From contig OY540810.1 in NCBI GenBank assembly GCA_961205875.1, forward strand, positions 27,218,001-27,282,000: a DNA stretch of 64,000 nt, written 5' to 3'. Below are positions 1 to 12,471 of the stretch, in pieces. The notes beneath the pieces are model-generated. The model saw only the letters and a list, made by a program, of their open reading frames with translations, searched no databases and was not told the origin of the DNA. How positions within the stretch are numbered: position 1 is the first letter of the stretch; the number at the start of each line of letters is the position of its first letter. The stretch comes from Sialis fuliginosa. Taxonomy: Eukaryota > Arthropoda > Insecta > Megaloptera > Sialidae. The position numbers and the translations under genes were made by a program.

Positions 1-172
1 GTTTCTGTCCACGACCGCTCCATTCTCCGACATAGCGACACCCGTCTTCGTAACGGTAAGCTCCACTTTTTGCAACTATAAATACAAAATTAAGTTATTG
101 TTTATCATATGACCAATGATCATTGTTAATATATTTATTACTTATATCATATTTTTACATACCTTCAGACAT
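1..172 (-). CDS. MORN-repeat protein, N-terminal part (MORN4/retinophilin-like), cut by window edge
   Basis: Two exons on the minus strand. Exon 1 codes ATG TCT GAA G at 172-163 and ends at a GTATGT donor. Exon 2 starts at 75 after TATAG and runs off the left edge. The joined frame reads M-S-E-V-A-K-S-G-A-Y-R-Y-E-D-G and continues with C-R-Y-V-G-E-W-S-G-R-G-Q-K. This is one MORN repeat (Y-x-DG-x-x-Y-x-G-E-W), a motif of membrane- or actin-associated scaffold proteins. A repeat this close to the start codon fits the small MORN4/retinophilin (undertaker) group of insects. That family assignment rests on about 29 residues; other MORN proteins are possible. Phases agree across the intron (1 base plus 2 bases). 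Confidence 0.65.
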
Positions 173-840
173 TGTTGTCACAATGCTTTAGATCGTTTAG
201 TAGAATAATACTGTTTTACTGAAAACTAGAACATGACCATAATTGGATTTAATTAATAAGATTAACATTCATAGCAATGTGGTTTACATATAAATAATTA
301 TAGAAGTATGAAACATTGATTATTTTTTTGAAAATACATAATTAAAATAATATATTTTCTTTGTAGGCGGGTAATAAGATGAAAAAAATTGATAAATATT
401 CGAGTAAATTTTATGTACGCCACTGAAATAATTTAATTGTTATAATTTCAAAATAGTCGTAATTTATCTAATATAGTCAATTTAGATACTCGAATGTACG
501 AATGATTGCCTATTTAATAAATCATGTTAAAATTTTTCAAATAAAAACTTTCTTGAAACTTTGTGCGGGGAGTGGCATGAGAAGGGAGACGTGTCATCAA
601 GAATCCTTTAGCGCCTCTAGCATTATATTGCATTATATTATAAATCTTAGAAATAGTTATTAGCAGCTGTATGAGCTGTATTAAACCGGTCCTCTCTGTG
701 ACGTAATTTCGCTTATTCCACTGATTGGTCAAAAGTTACAAGGTAATCTTGCGTCCACAGAATAAAGATACTTGCGTCCAGTATATACTTATCTATGCTT
801 GCGTCCTTACCACAGAATAATAAATATACAGAAGCGACAC
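173..840. other. Intergenic, no gene seen
   Basis: AT-rich sequence between the MORN gene start and the first Harbinger element. The 9-mer cttgcgtcc occurs three times (near 750, 772 and 799), twice followed closely by acagaataa. No convincing coding frame; the short frames here lack family features. Confidence 0.5.
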
Positions 841-843
841 TCA

Positions 844-3080
844 TGCCCGGTATTATAAAGAAATTGCATGGGTGCAAATTCGCGCCTGCGCACATTAGCT
901 GTCAAATAACGCTATCTACTGGGTATTAAATGTAAATTACAATTACTCAAAAATGTAGCCAATGAAATCGTAGATATTATGACTTTCACGCATGCGTGTT
1001 ATTAAGTAGAAATCAGCAGTCTTAAAACCTGTTGTGATTTTGTGATATACAGAAAAATAGACTTCTAGTCAATATCACTAAAAGGAAACTATTCAATTTG
1101 ACATTTCTTTATTATGATAAACAACTAAATCAAAATACTATAATAAGCAATAATAAGTACTTATTTTGATGAAAAGTTTATTTAAGTATATAAAAAAAAT
1201 TAAAATGAGAGAAAAAGGATACAGTGTGATGATGATAAGCAGGTTTTATTAGAGCTGGTGTTAAAATACATAGATATTATCGAAAATAAGACAACCGAAA
1301 TAGCTAGTGAGTTCAATAATATTACAAAGACAGGCCAACTACGTAATGGTATTCAATTAAAAAATCTTCACGAAAGTATTAAAAAAAAAAGCCAAAAAAG
1401 ATTGTGCGGATGAGAAGGTAATTCATTATTATAAAATAAGTTTTACAAACAAATTACTAATTGAATTAATTTTATAGAAAAATAGATTTTGTAAGACAAA
1501 ATTTTTTTTACATACAATTGGAAATAAAACTAGGGAGCTATGAAATCCTGTTGGTAGCTGTGCACCTTTCGGTTTTTTTTTGGTAATTTTTTATCATTCA
1601 TATATAATTAAAATATCAATTAATTTAATTTTTCTTTATTTCAGATGCCTTATTAGAGAAAAGCAGTGACAACAAAATAATATTTGTAAGACCAGTCATA
1701 ACATTGCAATAATAAAAACATTTTAATCAATATTATACATTTATTTTCAGATTGATATACAAAACAGAACACCGCAATATACTTATGTTTTATCTCAAGT
1801 ACTCTCATCTCCTATCAGCCGTAATCATAATCGTTCCTTATCGCAAGGTCGGAGAAAAACTCGATCAAGTCTATCACAGATATCCAAGGCTCCCTTGTTT
1901 CATTGACAGATCTCAAGGTTTCCTTCTAGAAGTAATGAATATTTTAGGACTTTTTAGTGACTTACTAGTATTATGTTATTAATAATGTTTAGTTTATAAA
2001 TAAAGTGTTTTTTTTAAATTCATTGTCCATTATCTTTTTTTTCCTTTATTCACTTTGTCTAAAAAGGTAATGACAGCACAAAGCTACAGATTGAAATGTG
2101 TAACTACTTTTATGTTATGTTGTTTATAAACACATTGTCAGCATTACAGTTAAAATTGTATTCAAAGCTGCCTTAAGAAAGCTTCCGACCAACCTTGAGA
2201 TAAGGAAGAGAACAAGGAGGAACTATGAATACGGCTGAATATCTTCTCCACTGCTCTCGATTCCTTTATATACATAATGCTGCTTTTTGATCAGCTTCTG
2301 CTGTATCCAAACCACCTTATGACGCTTGTAAATTCGCTTCTTACCGTATACTTATACACACCACTTTTCGAACATCGATCATTTCCCAGCCATCTTCTGA
2401 TGCTCATTTTTTAATCTTTTTTTCAATCATTAGGATTGGATCATTTCTTTCTCTGAACACCTAAGGCTCTCTTGGTATTTGAATGTTATTTTCAAAGTTA
2501 TCTGAAAATAATACTGAATATTCATGTGATATAAAATATCCAGATGATACAGATGAAATTGATGACATTTTGAGACGTTTCTGTAATATACAAAAAGTTG
2601 AGATAAATACTATATATTATAAAAGTATAATATAAAAATAAATTTTATGTGACAATTAAAAGTAAACAATGTTTTTCATCTTCAAGCGTTTTGTAAAAAA
2701 TTCCAAATGCAGGAATTGCTTTAAAGAGCTATGACATATATGAATGTGTTATATAAAAGTATATTTACTACATACCAGCATTTTAATTTTCAATTTTTAC
2801 CACAACACGTTATATTTTTGTACATAAATATCGTATACTTAGGTTATGTGTCAATTTAAATTCAATATATGTAAACACATCACAGACTTAAAATACACAT
2901 TTGTGTACACCCATATAATGTACATGCATCGATTACATTATTATGTGTCTATTTATTACCACTGCTTTAAAATATCGAGCAAATTCATAACAATTTAATA
3001 CCCAATTGATAGCGTTATTTGACAGCTAATGTGCGCAGACGCGAATTTGCACCCATGCAATTTCTTTATAATACCGGGCA
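844..3080 (+). mobile_element. PIF/Harbinger-like DNA transposon, copy 1, internally decayed
   Basis: Begins TGCCCGGTATTATAAAG and ends with the inverted copy. The inverted termini extend about 75 bases, and the element is flanked by the 3-bp duplication TCA (841-843 and 3081-3083). Plus-strand remnants at about 1206-1418 translate as K-R-I-Q-C-D-D-D-K-Q-V-L-L-E-L and onward, resembling the Myb/SANT-like DNA-binding domain of zeste-type proteins. The frame is broken in a run of ten A at 1381-1390. Two more exon-like pieces follow after TTTCAG acceptors at 1645 and 1751. On the minus strand, 2505-2410 reads I-P-R-E-P-stop-V-F-R-E-R-N-D-P, like the start of HARBI1-type transposases. Harbinger elements are known to carry a transposase plus a Myb/SANT protein and to make 3-bp duplications. 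The transposase body is missing, so this copy is non-autonomous. Confidence 0.75.
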
Positions 3081-3260
3081 TCAACGTTATTTTACTGGAA
3101 ACATCGTTTGACATTAAGAGGTGCGACGGTTCTGATTGGTTGGGTATATATATACTCTGAACCAATCATGTACCAGTATACGAATATTTGAAATCCACAT
3201 ATTATGTTTTCTGTTTATTGGAATTAAACCTAACCTATACAACCCATGATGTTTTATTAT

Positions 3261-5561
3261 TGCCCGGTATTATAAAGAAATTGCATGGGTGCAAATTCGC
3301 GCCTGCGCACATTAGCTGTCAAATAACGCTATCTACTGGGTATTAAATGTAAATTACAATTACTCAAAAATGTAGCCAATGAAATCGTAGATATTATGAC
3401 TTTCACGCATGCGTGTTATTAAGTAGAAATCAGCAGTCGTAAAACCTGTTGTGATTTTGTGATATACAGAAAAATAGACTTCTAGTCAATATCACTAAAA
3501 GGAAACTATTCAATTGGACATTTCTTTATTATGATAAACAACTAAATCAAAATACTATAATAAGTACTTATTTTGATGAAAAGTTTATTTAAGTATATAA
3601 AAAAAATTAAAATGAGAGAAAAAGGATACAGTGTGATGATGACAAGCAGGTTTTATTAGAGCTGGTGTTAAAATACATAGATATTATCGAAAATAAGACA
3701 ACCGAAATAGCTAGTGATTTCAATAATATTACAAAGACAGGCCAACTACGTAATGGTATTCAATTAAAAAATCTTCACGAAAGTATTAAAAAAAAAAGCC
3801 AAGAAAGATTGTGCGGATGAGAAGGTAATTCATTATTATAAAATAAGTTTTACAAACAAATTACTAATTGAATTAATTTTATAGGTAGAATTATACAAGA
3901 CGGGAGATGTATTTAAAAAAAAATAGATTTTGTAAGACAAAATTTTTTTTACATACAATTGAAAATAAAACTATGGAGCTATGAAATCCTGTTGGTAGCT
4001 GTGCACCTTTCGGTTTGTTTTTTGGTAATTTTTTATCATTTATATATAATTAAAATATCAATTAATTTAATGTTTCTTTATTTCAGATGCCTTATTAGAG
4101 AAAAGCAGTGACAACGAAATAATATTTGTATGACCAATCATAACATTGCAATAATAAAAACATTTTAATCAATATTATACATTTATTTTCAGATTGATTT
4201 ACAAAACAGAGCATCGCAATATACTTATGTTTTATCTCAAGTACTCTCATCTCCAATCAGCCGTAATCATAATCGTTCCTTATCGCAAAGTCGGAGAAAA
4301 CCTTGATCAAGGCTATCACAGATATCCAAGGCGCCCTTGTTTCATAGACAGATCTCAAGGTTTCCTTCTAGAAGTAATGAATATTTTAGGACTTTTTAGT
4401 GACTTACTAGTGTTATGTTATTAATAATGTTTAGTTTATAAATAAAGTGTTTTTTTTTTAATTCATTGTCCATTATCTTTTTTTTCCTTTATTCACTTTG
4501 TCTAAAAAGGTAATGACAGCACAAAGCTACAGATTGAAATGTGTAACTACTTTTATGTTATGTTATGTTTATATACACATTGTCAGCATTACAGTTAAAA
4601 TTGTATTCAAAGCTGCCTTAAGAAAGCTTCCGACCAACCTTGAGATAAGGAAGCCTTCGTAGTCAAGGAAGTTTTATGAAACGTAAATTTAGTAACAAGG
4701 AGGAACTATGAATACGGCTGAATATCTTCTCCACTGCTCTCGATTTCTTTATATACATAATGCTGCTTTTTGATCAGCTTCTGCTGTATCCAAACCACCT
4801 TATGACTTATGACGCTTGTAAATTCGCTTCTTACCGTATACTTATACCACTTTTCGAACATCTATCATTTCCCAGCCACCTTCTGATGCTCATTTTTTAA
4901 TCTTTTTTTCAATCATTAGGATTGGATCATTTCTTTCTCTGAACACCTAAGGTTCTCTTGGTATTTGAATGTTATTTTCAAAGTTATCTGAAAATAATAC
5001 TGAATATTCATGTGATATAAAATGTCCAGATGAAATTGATGACATTTTGAAACGTTTCTGTAATATACAAAAAGTTGAGATAAATACTATATAGGTATTA
5101 TAAAAGTATAATATAAAAATAAATTTTATGTGACAATTAAAAGTAAATAATGTTTTTCATCTTCAAGCGTTTTGTAAAAAATTCCAAAAGCAGGAATTGC
5201 TTTAAAGAGCTATGATATATATGAATGTGTTATATAAAAGTATATTTACTACTTACCAGCATTTTAATTCTCAATTTTTACCACAACACGTTATATTTTT
5301 GTATGTACATAAATATCGTATACTTAGGTTATGTGTCAATTTAAATTCAATATAAACACATCACAGACTTAAAATACACATTTGTGTACACCCATATAAT
5401 GTACATGCATCGATTACATTATTATGTGTCTATTTATTACCACTGCTTTAAAATATCGAGCAATTTCGTAACAATTTAATACCCAATTGATAGCGTTATT
5501 TGACAGCTAATGTGCGCAGACGCGAATTTGCACCCATGCAATTTCTTTATAATACCGGGCA
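3261..5561 (+). mobile_element. PIF/Harbinger-like DNA transposon, copy 2
   Basis: Second copy of the same family in the same orientation, very similar throughout to the element at 844-3080. It is flanked by a different 3-bp duplication, TAT (3258-3260 and 5562-5564), so it is an independent insertion rather than a tandem duplication. It retains a short stretch lost from copy 1 after the Myb/SANT exon (near 3885: V-E-L-Y-K-T-G-D-V-F-K-K), which extends the similarity to zeste-like Myb/SANT proteins. It shares the broken A-run frame (3788-3797) and the transposase N-terminal remnant on the minus strand (about 4988-4890), stop codon included. The shared defects suggest that both were mobilised in trans from an already defective source. 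Confidence 0.75.
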
Positions 5562-5811
5562 TATGTCAAACAATATTTTTTATTGTACAAAAAATTAAAT
5601 GCACAAATTATGTCAGACACAATGAAACATCACGGATTATTAAGGAATAAATAAAATATTCTTACGTTAAGATTAATGAAATAAAAATACAAAATTGTTT
5701 TAATTAATGTTTATTAACTATAACAAATTACTTGATTTACATTTTTTTACACTTAATTCACAAAATTTATATATTTCAAGTACAATATTACATTATTTCA
5801 ATTGCGTTATT

Positions 5812-6003
5812 AAGACTAGCACGTTTTATTCCTTACGAAAACTAGAATGTATGATATTTTGCCATGAAAATTAGCACATTTTATTTCTCACCACGTTACC
5901 TAGCATTTTTGATAACTCACTGCATATTTTAAACATGTTAATTTTCTTTAAAATATGTTAAACATGTTAGTTTTTCTGATATTTCAAAGGTGCTAGTTCT
6001 CGT
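5812..6003. mobile_element. Short TIR element with ends AAGACTAGCAC
   Basis: Left end aagactagcacgtttta. The right end contains gtgctagtt, the imperfect inverse. The same ends occur at 26859-27023, with similar internal text (attagcacattttatt). No coding capacity. Superfamily not determined. Confidence 0.4.
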
Positions 6004-6009
6004 AAGTTA

Positions 6010-6165
6010 GGCTCAACTCAGACACTTCAAGTCACTAAAAAATGCCTCGAAGTTGAATACAAACTGAAGTCGAGTTTTGAAGGCATACAGTCACTGGCAG
6101 TGGCTGTTACTTGGCAATATTGAGCCATATTTTAGTTGCTGGAAGTGGCTAGTCGGACTTGAGCC
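6010..6165. mobile_element. 156-bp MITE with TTA target duplication
   Basis: Ends GGCTCAA and TTGAGCC, flanked on both sides by TTA (6007-6009 and 6166-6168). The inner arms pair imperfectly (acttcaag and its inverse near the right end). The 3-bp TTA duplication suggests a Harbinger-type MITE. Confidence 0.55.
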
Positions 6166-6990
6166 TTAATTATAAAAACACATCAAACTTGAGTACATAC
6201 CAATATTCTTAATGTTTCTTTATCTTCAAGATCAGGAAATATGATGTATGTAGTATCTGTAAAGTGAAGAATAAATTTCATTAAATTATAAGTTTAATTA
6301 TTAGCATAAAAATATTTATATGTACTTGTTTTTAATAAAAATAAGTTCAATTCAAAGTTGTATCTCAACACATAAATTAAAATAAAGAAGCAAATCAGTC
6401 ATATGTAATAGAAAAACTAATAATAATTAAATACTTACATTAATATTAAAAAATAACGTCAACGTTTTGCAAACGATACACTTTCCGAAGTTCTATACGC
6501 CATTTTAGAATACATCGCATCTTCCTTCATGTCTAAACTTTTTACATCGTTGCAATATTTTTATCAACGTTGTACTGTTGTGCAAGACACTTCCTCTTAC
6601 CTCTCATACGTCTGAGATCCCTACACCCGGCATCCCCTTACCGCCCATGCCCCTGAGATCCCTACACCCGTTAATGTCAAACTGTGTTTCCAATTTTACC
6701 ACTAGAGTGACACCCCCGTGGTCCTTACCACTTCGCCATCTTTTTCATCTATGAAAACGATTTCGTCTATTTTAATTATTTTGACAGAACACGTCCGTCA
6801 ATATTTTAAAAAATATTTTGATCTAATTTGTATTTATATGAATTCATGATTAAACAAACAATACATCTAAGTATACATCTTTTATATTTTACAAAAATAA
6901 TTAAATATCATTTGTTAGACGAATATAATTTATAAAAAAACTAACCAATTTTTTTCCACATTTGATACTTTATTTTTTAATAATTTTATA

Positions 6991-9900
6991 ATGACTAATA
7001 CAAAATTAAATAGTATATTTTTCCAAACTGAATTTGATGAAGCTGAATTGAAAAAAGAGGCTCAAAAAGTTTCACAAGGTATATAAAATTTTATATTATA
7101 CTACTATTTAATTTAACTAATTAATACACATTCTTTTTAGATGTAAGCAATTGTGACATAAAGATTGTAGATGTAATAAAAGATTTGGGAACACTTTTAA
7201 CTGATCGTGATCCTCATATTCGTCATAAGGGTACATGGATTTTAGTAGAAATATTGAACAAAGTACAAACAAATTTTCTAAGTGGTGGTGAATTAGAAAT
7301 ATTAGTTAATTTCTTTTGCGATAGATTAAAAGACCATTACGATGTGAGTGTCAATTTTCAATATTCTAATTTTTTTTATTAATAGCATTTTTTTTTTAGG
7401 TAATCCCTGCAGTAGTGAAGGGTTTAAATGTACTTATTTTAATGGATAATCTTCCAGTTGAATCTACTGCTAAACTATTAAGAGCATTATTTGAGAATAT
7501 TGTATGTCAACAACACGCACAAGATGTCCGTGAAAATATATTCAAATTTTTATCTTTTTGTTTGTCGAAAAACACCGAAGGTATTTAAATCAATAAAATA
7601 TAATAGATTATAATTTAATAAGTAATGTTTTAATCTTATTTCTAACGCAGAAGTGAAACGAATGGAACTAGATTTTGTTTCGGGCGTTTTATCCACAGTC
7701 GATGGTGAACGCAATCCACAATTACTTCTTTACCTTTTTAAATGGTTACCTGAATTTTACAGTATGGTAACATTGAAAAATTTAACAGAAGATGCATTTG
7801 AAATTGTTAGTTGTTATTTTCCCATCGATTTTCCAGACAGATCAGAAGAAATTCAGGTAAAATTTATAAACTTTTCTAAAATTAAATTTACTTGACTATT
7901 TTTATTTATATATTTTAGGGTGTTAAACGCACAGAACTTGCAAATCATTTAGAGTCATGTCTAACTGCTGTACCAGAATTTGCAGAGTATTGTCTTTCGT
8001 TAGTGTATAGTAAACTCGATTCTGATTTGAAATTAGCAAAAATTGATTGCTTAAATTTACTTGTAAGTAATATCATTCAACACCAATTTATCATCTTAAA
8101 TAATTAATTATTTACAGATTTACAGTTGTTCTAAGTTCAATGCACAAAGTTTTGAACCCTATTTATCCAAATTGTGGATACAGTTAGAGAAAAATATATT
8201 CAGCAGTCACGATCCTCCTATTATAGATTTATCTATAAAAACTTTAGCAAGAATAGTACAATTATTTTGTGAGTCATCTAAAGAAACTGAAACTATTATC
8301 ACAAATTACCTGAAAGATATAACACCAATGATAAAAGCTAAACTACACGTCAGAACGAACTCGTTTGAAAATGCAAATAAGTTATCAATTGCGATATCTA
8401 AATCTGGCAAAGTCGCTTGTTATTTTATCATACAGACTAACGCAGCATTTATCAAAAGCCAGTACGTTCTCTTAGAGAATGCAGAACAAACTGCAAAGCT
8501 TTTAAATACACTTGTTGATTACAGTTATGTTTATGCAACATATTACGGAACATTAAATATTCCAGAACTGATCGACATACCTAGGTTATGTATAAACACA
8601 ATCACAGATTCTAATCCAAGTATACAAATAGCTGGATTAAATGGTTGTGATCGGTTACTTCAATTTATTGATGATAGAAGTGAATTGTACCCTTTATTAC
8701 TGCATTTACTTGTAACAGAAGAATCGCAAAATGTACGAGCGCATTTGTTGAATTTTTTTAAATCACTGGCTTGCTATTACCCAAATGAAATTTTAAGTAA
8801 TATCGTTGAAAGTGAATATTCTTTATCAACAGATTACCGAATACTTATGTCATTCCAAGAAGTTATTTGTATTATTGCAGATATACAATTCTTCACAACA
8901 AATATACTTTGTAACTTTACAGAGAGATGTTTTCATGATAACCCAGATGTCCACAGATCTACAATGTATTGCTTATATAGTATTGTATATACTTTTAATA
9001 ACGATATACACATGCAGAATCAGTTTGAAAGCTGTAATTGCTTATCGACGTTAGTTAAAAATTGTTTGAAAATCATTGGTGTTTGGGACAAAGTTAATGA
9101 ACAATATCTTAAAGAGATGATATATGTTTTGAGACAATTGATGAAAATAAGCAAGAGTCAAGAAGAACATTTGAATGAACTTGTGCCTGAAATAATTCAG
9201 TTGTTTGACAATAAATTTAATTTTACATGTTCAGAAGCAATATTAATATCGCTGTTAGATGGATTGTTAACAAAAGTGAAACGTAATGTACAGATTGTTA
9301 AAAAGAATGAGATTTATAGGATATTAATAAGTTCGGCTTTACAATCGTCACAACCTTTTGTACAACTCAAGTCTTCAAAACTATTAGCAAATTTAATCAA
9401 TAAAACTATCGATGGTAAGTTTAATAAATAAGATTATAAAATTGTACTCTGCAAATATATATATATTTTATTATAGAAAACGAAATATCAGTTGTATCTA
9501 ATGAAATAAAAGAAAAATTAGTTGGTTTGCATGAAAATGATGATAGGAATAATATTTATCAAACTGTAGCTTGGTTTACGAGGAGTTTAGTCATGCGAAA
9601 TCATAGTTTAGCTGATTTTTGGATAGCAGAGGTTGGTATTATTGTACTTGCATTTATATTAGTATGTAAAAATTTTTTACTGTTTTAGGTGTTAACTGAA
9701 CTAGATCATAGTGAAAACATTTCTGAAGCATTAGGAATTATTATATTGGATGATGATTCATTAAACATAGAAAATGATTGTAACATAAGGTAGGATACAT
9801 ACATATATACCATGTGTATAAAAAGGTATCTCGTTTAGTGTCCGACAATATTCTGGGACTAAAATCACAGAAACTGGAATGGTATTAGTATTACATATTA

Positions 9901-12432
9901 CGTTGAGTAGGTACAGCCCTTTAAATAAAATACATGAAAAACAATGTACTATGTATAACAAACATTGTAAGACCATTCCAAAGTTTGTGTGATTTATAGT
10001 TTTCAGGTTAATATGTCCACAAACAGGATACTTTTTATCCTTCCAATATACTAATTAGTTCAATTAATAGTTTATTTAATAATAATTCATTTTCAGAGTA
10101 TTATATAAACAAAAGTTCTTTAATATTTGTTTGCTACGAATTATAGACAACTCAAAGGATGAAAATGTAAAATGTAATTATTTAAAAGCGATTGCGCATC
10201 TTGTGAAAAATACGCCAAGCCAAATAGTCGTATTAAATTTCTCAAAGGTTATTAATAATAATAAAATTATAATAATATTTGTATAATTAATTGTATAAAT
10301 AATAATATTATTTTTTTAGATAAGTAAATATATTATCAACTGTTTGAATATTGACGATACTGGTATTGTTTTAAATGTATTAAAGAAAATCGAAGAAATG
10401 CTAGATTCACATGAACTGTTTCTTTTGAATTATATCAGTGATTTGATACCTGAGTTTATTAAGTTGTCTGCTTTTAACAAATCGATGGTAAGTTTAACAA
10501 ATATTAGCACTCTCAAATATAAAAAGATATTTTTCCTTCCTTATGTAAATTTAATATTATTATTTATAGCAGAATTCAACTTTCTTATTTTGTTAACCCT
10601 TTGGACGCGTAAAGCGACTAAAGTCGCTTGTTTTTTTATTACCTTTCAACGCGTAAATCGACTATAGTCCACGGCTTATAAAAAATGTACCCGTGGACCT
10701 AGAAACATGAAATTTCAGGGGTGTTTTCCTTTTACGATGTAAGCACCCACTAAAAAAAGATTTTTCGAAATTCAACCCCCACGGGGGTAAAAAGGGTTGT
10801 AAAATTTTGTATGGTAAAAAATATTTTTTTTGGTGGTTACTTGAAACTTAAAAAACTATACAAATAATGAAACACGTATTTAAACATTTACAAAAATTCA
10901 ACCACTGAGGGGTTGTAAGGGGTAGTAAAATTTTGTATGGGAAAACTTTTTTTGTTGGATTTACGTGAAATTTAATATAAATACTCTACCATACATATAA
11001 TGAAAAAAATATTTCAGCATTTCCCAAAATTCAACCTTTAAGATGTTGCAAGGGGGTGGAAAAGTTTGTATGAGAAAAATATTTTTTTTGTATTTACTCG
11101 AATGAAACTTGGTACAGGTACTCTACAAGGCAAATAGCATTTTCGAAAATTCGACCCCTAGGGAGTAGAGGGGGGGGGGATTGGTGTTAAATTTTTAAAT
11201 TTGGACAAAATAATATACAATAACGAAAAAAATTACATTCAACTCCTAATAGTGTAGGAAGGGGTCGAGGGTGGGTTTTTGATATGTTTATCTGCATAAA
11301 GATGAATTCGGGTAAAATAGTCTTAAAAAAATAAATATTTCGACATTCAACCCCTAATGGCGAGGGTAGACAGTGGGTGGATTTTTGCAATTTTCAACTT
11401 AGATCCAAAATATTTACGACTTTGTATAATGTTTAATATTTTTTTAAATTTCATCTCTTGTTACGTATGAAGGGTTGAATTAGTTTTATTTGATCCAGTG
11501 GGAAAAATACTACGGGGGAGGGGGTTTTCGGGAGGGAAACAAACTCATATCTCGCATAGGAGCCGAGATATTTACAATTTTGTATATCGAATAAAAATAA
11601 AGGAAAGGAAAAATTATATATTTCACCCCCTGTCGCGTATGGAGGGTTGTAATTAATTTCGTAATACTTTTTATATATATGTATTTTCATACTGTTACTC
11701 TTATACAGTTTAATTTATTTAATAATTGCTGTTTTGTTTTCTTTAATTAATTTTTGTATTTTTCCTACCCCCTTCAAAACTAAAACCATGCGACGCCCAT
11801 GTTTTGTAAATATTTTATTTGATGCCTTACATTAAGTACATAATAAAAAAAATATTTTTAAAATTTTTTGGAACATTTTATTTTTGGTGGCAAAGCTGCA
11901 TTTTTTAGAGCATATTTTTTTTTCGTATTACGCGTCCAAAGGGTTAAATTCTAATTAATTCCTCATAAACGGTTTTGTAAATAAATATTGATCAAATTTT
12001 GTTTAAACCTTCCTCTCAAAAACTACAGACCGCAAAAATCTAGAACACTTGGTACTATTCCTTCAATATTATTTGGCTGTTCCAATCAAGTGAAAATTAA
12101 AATTGTAAAACTTGTTAACAATTTATTGACTTGAAATTTATTTTTATTTCCTACGGTGATTCTTGGCTTGTCGATTTATGTTTATAATGCAGCACTTTTT
12201 ATGTGTGACCACTATAAATTTAAAGCTTTAATTTAAATACTGTTTATTTCAGGAAATTCGAATATCTGCGCTATGTTGTTTGAATTATTGCAGCTCGTAT
12301 GACCTTCATGTAATATTACCTAATAAAAGTAAGGTATTGTATGGGATCATCAAATGTTTAGATGATCCAAAACGTTTAGTCCGAAAAGCAGCTGTGGAGA
12401 CTAGATGTAAATGGTTTTTAGTTGGATTGTAG
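6991..12432 (+). CDS. MMS19: MMS19 homologue, cytosolic Fe-S cluster assembly targeting factor
   Basis: Eleven exons: 6991-7078, 7141-7343, 7400-7580, 7651-7856, 7919-8062, 8118-9414, 9477-9631, 9689-9789, 10097-10247, 10320-10487, 12253-12432. They sum to 2874 bases with consistent phases and encode 957 residues (human protein about 1030). The N-terminal MMS19 domain is recognisable: DRDPHIRHKGTWILVEIL, FFCDRLKDHYDVIPAVVKGL, and TVDGERNPQLLLYLF followed by VSCYFPIDFP. HEAT-like helical repeats follow, and the C-terminus W-F-L-V-G-L is typical. The family acts in the CIA targeting complex, delivering Fe-S clusters to DNA-repair and replication enzymes such as XPD. The 9632 donor (GTTGGT) and the 10248 donor (GTTATT) are weak. 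The last intron (10488-12252) holds a 1.35-kb piggyBac-type element. Confidence 0.9.
10597..11943. mobile_element. Non-autonomous piggyBac-like element in last MMS19 intron
   Basis: Terminal inverted repeat CCCTTTGGACGCGTAA at the left and its exact inverse at the right, bounded by the target duplication TTAA (10593-10596 and 11944-11947). CCC..GGG ends with TTAA are diagnostic of the piggyBac superfamily. There is no transposase frame. The interior is made of diverged tandem units, each carrying a pyrimidine-rich 'ttcaacccc' block followed by 'gtaaaattttgtatg' (units near 10780, 10895, 11030, 11145, 11235 and 11345). The 11440-11540 part is homologous, inverted, to 20630-20720. Confidence 0.75.
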
Positions 12433-12471
12433 ATATTTATGAGCGTTTATAAATTGTAGAGACAATTAGTC

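Larger units (their letters stand above)
5565..6990. other. Intergenic, upstream of MMS19, containing two MITEs
   Basis: No coding region. Besides the two MITEs listed separately, the 17-mer tgagatccctacacccg occurs twice (about 6612 and 6653) in a GC-richer patch 300 bases upstream of the MMS19 start codon. The MMS19 promoter and 5' leader must lie somewhere in 6170-6990; no core motif stands out. Confidence 0.4.

Noticed and set aside
1752-1982. 76-codon frame, repeated at 4194-4424
   Set aside because: Lies within the Harbinger elements in a different frame from the exon-like text after the acceptor at 1751; no family resemblance, and conservation is explained by the shared element.
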